Source of the DNA: Bombella intestini
Lineage (GTDB): Bacteria > Pseudomonadota > Alphaproteobacteria > Acetobacterales > Acetobacteraceae
Assembly: GCF_002003665.1 (NCBI RefSeq)
Contig: NZ_JATM01000002.1
Location: 62,001-126,000 of the forward strand
Length of the DNA: 64,000 nucleotides
Reading direction: 5' to 3'
Numbering within the stretch: position 1 is the first letter of the stretch; each line of letters starts with the position of its first letter. Below the pieces are notes generated by a model, which searched no databases, was not told the DNA's origin, and saw only the letters and a list, made by a program, of their open reading frames with translations. The position numbers were made by a program, and so were the translations under genes. Below are positions 62,364 through 64,000 of the stretch, in pieces.

Positions 62364-63320
62364 TTAGAACCAAACATCTTCATGCTGCTTTTTGTAGGTT
62401 TCCACACCTATGCGCCGGATATGGTTGAGGTCCGACTGTGGGGGACGGCCAAAGATTTTTTTGTAATCACGGCTGAATTGGGAGGGGCTATCATAGCCTA
62501 CCTGAAACCCCGCACTGGCGGCCTTCATGCCCTCATGCACCATCAGGCGGCGTGCTTCTTGTAAGCGAATTTTGGTCCGGTATTGGACGGGCGTCATGCC
62601 TGTTAGTTCGCCGAAGCGTTTATAGAAGTTGGATTGTCCCATTCCGGCTATCTTGACCAGTGTGCTGATTTCGAACCGTTTTTGAAAATGCAGACGCAGA
62701 TGGCTGATAGCCCGGTTAATGCGGGAAAGGTCACTTGTTCCACGTGCCACCGACTGGAGGATATGGCCTTGCTGGCCATGCAGAAAAAGATAGAGCAGCT
62801 CCTTTTTGTAGAGCTGGGCCAGAAATGTCTGGTCGCCGTCTTTAGCGAGTAACTCGACCAGTCGTAGCAGGGCATTTAGCAGGCTATCGGTTATCTGGCT
62901 TACCCCCATAGCAGAGACAGGGGAGATGTTTTCTTCTGGCAGGGCTAGTGTCCGGGTTTGTTGAGGCACGGTAGCCCGACTCTCCCAAAGGAGTTGTTCC
63001 ATTTCTGTCGGAGAGAAGCTGACACATAGGGCTAGATAAGGAGTGTCTACCGAGGCATGAGTGATCTGGCCAGAGACGGGAAGGTCCAGTGTGGAGATCA
63101 GATACTGGCCTTCACCGTAAGATAGGGGGTGGTCATGGAGGTGGAGAATTTTCTCTCCCTGTACGACAATATAGATGCGGGGTTCATAAACGACCAGAAC
63201 AGGGTCCGTCACTGTTTCAGTGCGGTAGAGGGTCAGGAAGTCGAACGCTGTATGCGTGACCTTTTCCGGGCAATGACGGAGGACTGCCGCTTGAAGGGCA
63301 GAAAGCTGGGTGCAGGACAT
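62364..63320 (-). CDS. AraC-family transcriptional regulator
   Basis: A 318-residue regulator with an AraC-type cupin N-terminal domain (about 20-180; VLVVYEPRIYIVVQGEKILHLHDHPLSYGEGQYLIST). Two helix-turn-helix motifs follow at about 215-305 (FEISTLVKIAGMGQSNFYKRFGELTGMTPVQYRTKIRLQEA, then AGFQVGYDSPSQFSRDYKKIFGRPP). GGAGG precedes the ATG. It lies between the YahK-like dehydrogenase and the MdaB-like reductase on the same strand, an arrangement common for aldehyde-responsive regulators. The inducer is unknown. Confidence 0.94.
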   Translation of the reverse strand: MSCTQLSALQAAVLRHCPEKVTHTAFDFLTLYRTETVTDPVLVVYEPRIYIVVQGEKILHLHDHPLSYGEGQYLISTLDLPVSGQITHASVDTPYLALCVSFSPTEMEQLLWESRATVPQQTRTLALPEENISPVSAMGVSQITDSLLNALLRLVELLAKDGDQTFLAQLYKKELLYLFLHGQQGHILQSVARGTSDLSRINRAISHLRLHFQKRFEISTLVKIAGMGQSNFYKRFGELTGMTPVQYRTKIRLQEARRLMVHEGMKAASAGFQVGYDSPSQFSRDYKKIFGRPPQSDLNHIRRIGVETYKKQHEDVWF

Positions 63321-63359
63321 GGCTTTGCCTCCGGTGTCTGATCTTCCTGACCTGACAGT

Positions 63360-63947
63360 TTATGGGGTGATGATAACCTGTTCGATGTGGCGGCGGTAAG
63401 CGGCCTTTATAGCCTCCACATTCGGATTTTTCATTACGTCGGTTGCTAGAAAGGTGGGTAGCTTTTGCATGCCGAGAAAGGCATGTGCCCGATAAAAGGG
63501 AAACAGCACGGCGTCGATTCCACCGCCCCCGAAGAACTGGTCTTTATCCTCAAAGGCCTCGAGAGGGGCATTCCATGTGGTGGAGACCATGAAGCGTTTA
63601 CCCTGTAGCAGACCACCGTCCCCATAATGTTTTGAGGGATCGTGCCGGCTGCGGCCATCGTTGCTGTAAAATACGCCATGAGCCTGTGTGAAGACGTTAT
63701 CCATATATTTCTTTAGAGGCCACGGTGTGCCCATCCACCAGCCAGGGAATTGGTAGATGACGGTCTCTGCTTTCTGAAAGGCCTTAATTTCGTCCTCAAC
63801 ATCATAGCCCTCATCAATGACAGTCTGACTGACAGATAAGCCATGATCGTGCAGGCAGGTCGCAGCAAGGTTCTGGAGGGTTTGGTTCAGCTTTCCTGCG
63901 GAGTGGGCAAAAGCTTTTGCACCGTTGATGAGATGGATGTGGGCCAT
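63360..63947 (-). CDS. MdaB-like NAD(P)H quinone oxidoreductase
   Basis: A 195-residue flavodoxin-fold NAD(P)H:quinone reductase of the MdaB group, with FAD binding. It begins HIHLINGAKAFAHSAGKLNQTL; WWMGTPWPLKKYMDNVFTQAHG is the quinone/FAD contact region and FMVSTTWNAPLEAF follows. ATG 63947 has GGGGA six bases upstream; the frame open to 63992 is not needed. Two-electron quinone reduction protects against redox cycling. It may share a transcript with the AraC gene, whose start is 40 bases downstream. Confidence 0.93.
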   Translation of the reverse strand: MAHIHLINGAKAFAHSAGKLNQTLQNLAATCLHDHGLSVSQTVIDEGYDVEDEIKAFQKAETVIYQFPGWWMGTPWPLKKYMDNVFTQAHGVFYSNDGRSRHDPSKHYGDGGLLQGKRFMVSTTWNAPLEAFEDKDQFFGGGGIDAVLFPFYRAHAFLGMQKLPTFLATDVMKNPNVEAIKAAYRRHIEQVIITP

Positions 63948-64000
63948 GTGTGGTCCCCTTCCGTGACTGGGTTGTGGAGATGTCCAGTTCATTAACAGGG

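Overview
The window looks like chromosome from an alphaproteobacterial acetic acid bacterium (Acetobacteraceae). GC content is moderately high. It carries hopanoid genes (hpnH, hpnI, hpnJ, hpnK, hpnM), an OprB-type sugar porin, a GcrA cell-cycle regulator, alphaproteobacterial-type AddAB, a one-cysteine DksA, and an RluD/RpoH neighbourhood. I cannot name the genus from the sequence alone. Nearly all of it is ordinary core chromosome with short intergenic gaps. I see no CRISPR array, rRNA operon, prophage or recognisable insertion sequence.

Layout: 1-2.6 kb holds the 3' part of hflX and a convergent SulP transporter. 2.8-10.5 kb holds tRNA-His, a large membrane-anchored unknown protein, rplM-rpsI, ilvE, a Sel1-repeat protein, tRNA-Leu, and a coupled set of a YgjP-like metalloprotease, a YcgN-like Cys-cluster protein and an orphan PotD-like binding protein. 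10.9-14.3 kb holds a two-TM protein and a DUF1656-HlyD-NodT export set with no inner-membrane FUSC partner. 14.3-18.4 kb holds a glycosyltransferase, a 52-residue protein coupled to a DnaJ-class chaperone, a 48-residue membrane protein and a POT peptide transporter. 18.5-25.7 kb holds two different outer-membrane porins, queF, typA, a monooxygenase-like protein and ferredoxin-NADP reductase. 25.9-35.8 kb holds tsaE-addB-addA joined by ATGA overlaps, then trxA, rnd and gcrA. 35.9-45.2 kb holds bactofilin, an adenosine-kinase-like PfkB enzyme, the hopanoid cluster and a CorC/HlyC transporter. 45.5-53.2 kb holds dksA, tRNA-Thr, an ArsC-like protein, a membrane-anchored XseA-like protein, a glycosyltransferase with a lipoprotein, gap-pgk and rpoH. 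53.4-57.5 kb holds rluD, a divergent membrane protein, an ArsR regulator facing an Old Yellow Enzyme gene, rlmB and tRNA-Tyr. 57.6-64 kb holds an AT-rich SRA-like/HNH nuclease gene beside tRNA-Tyr, a class II UvrA, and an alcohol dehydrogenase/AraC/MdaB-like quinone reductase group.

How the genes work together: HpnH attaches the adenosyl side chain to the hopene core, HpnI, HpnK and HpnJ build the cyclitol ether head group, and HpnM is a periplasmic MlaC-like carrier. AddA and AddB form the end-resection helicase-nuclease. gap and pgk are consecutive glycolytic steps. rplM and rpsI form the usual L13-S9 operon.

The least ordinary items are the SRA-like/HNH gene next to tRNA-Tyr (a candidate modification-dependent restriction enzyme), the XseA-like protein with a C-terminal membrane anchor, the tripartite efflux set lacking its pump, a structured leader ahead of rpoH, and a near-ideal operator-like palindrome between the ArsR and Old Yellow Enzyme genes. 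No complete new system is proven here.
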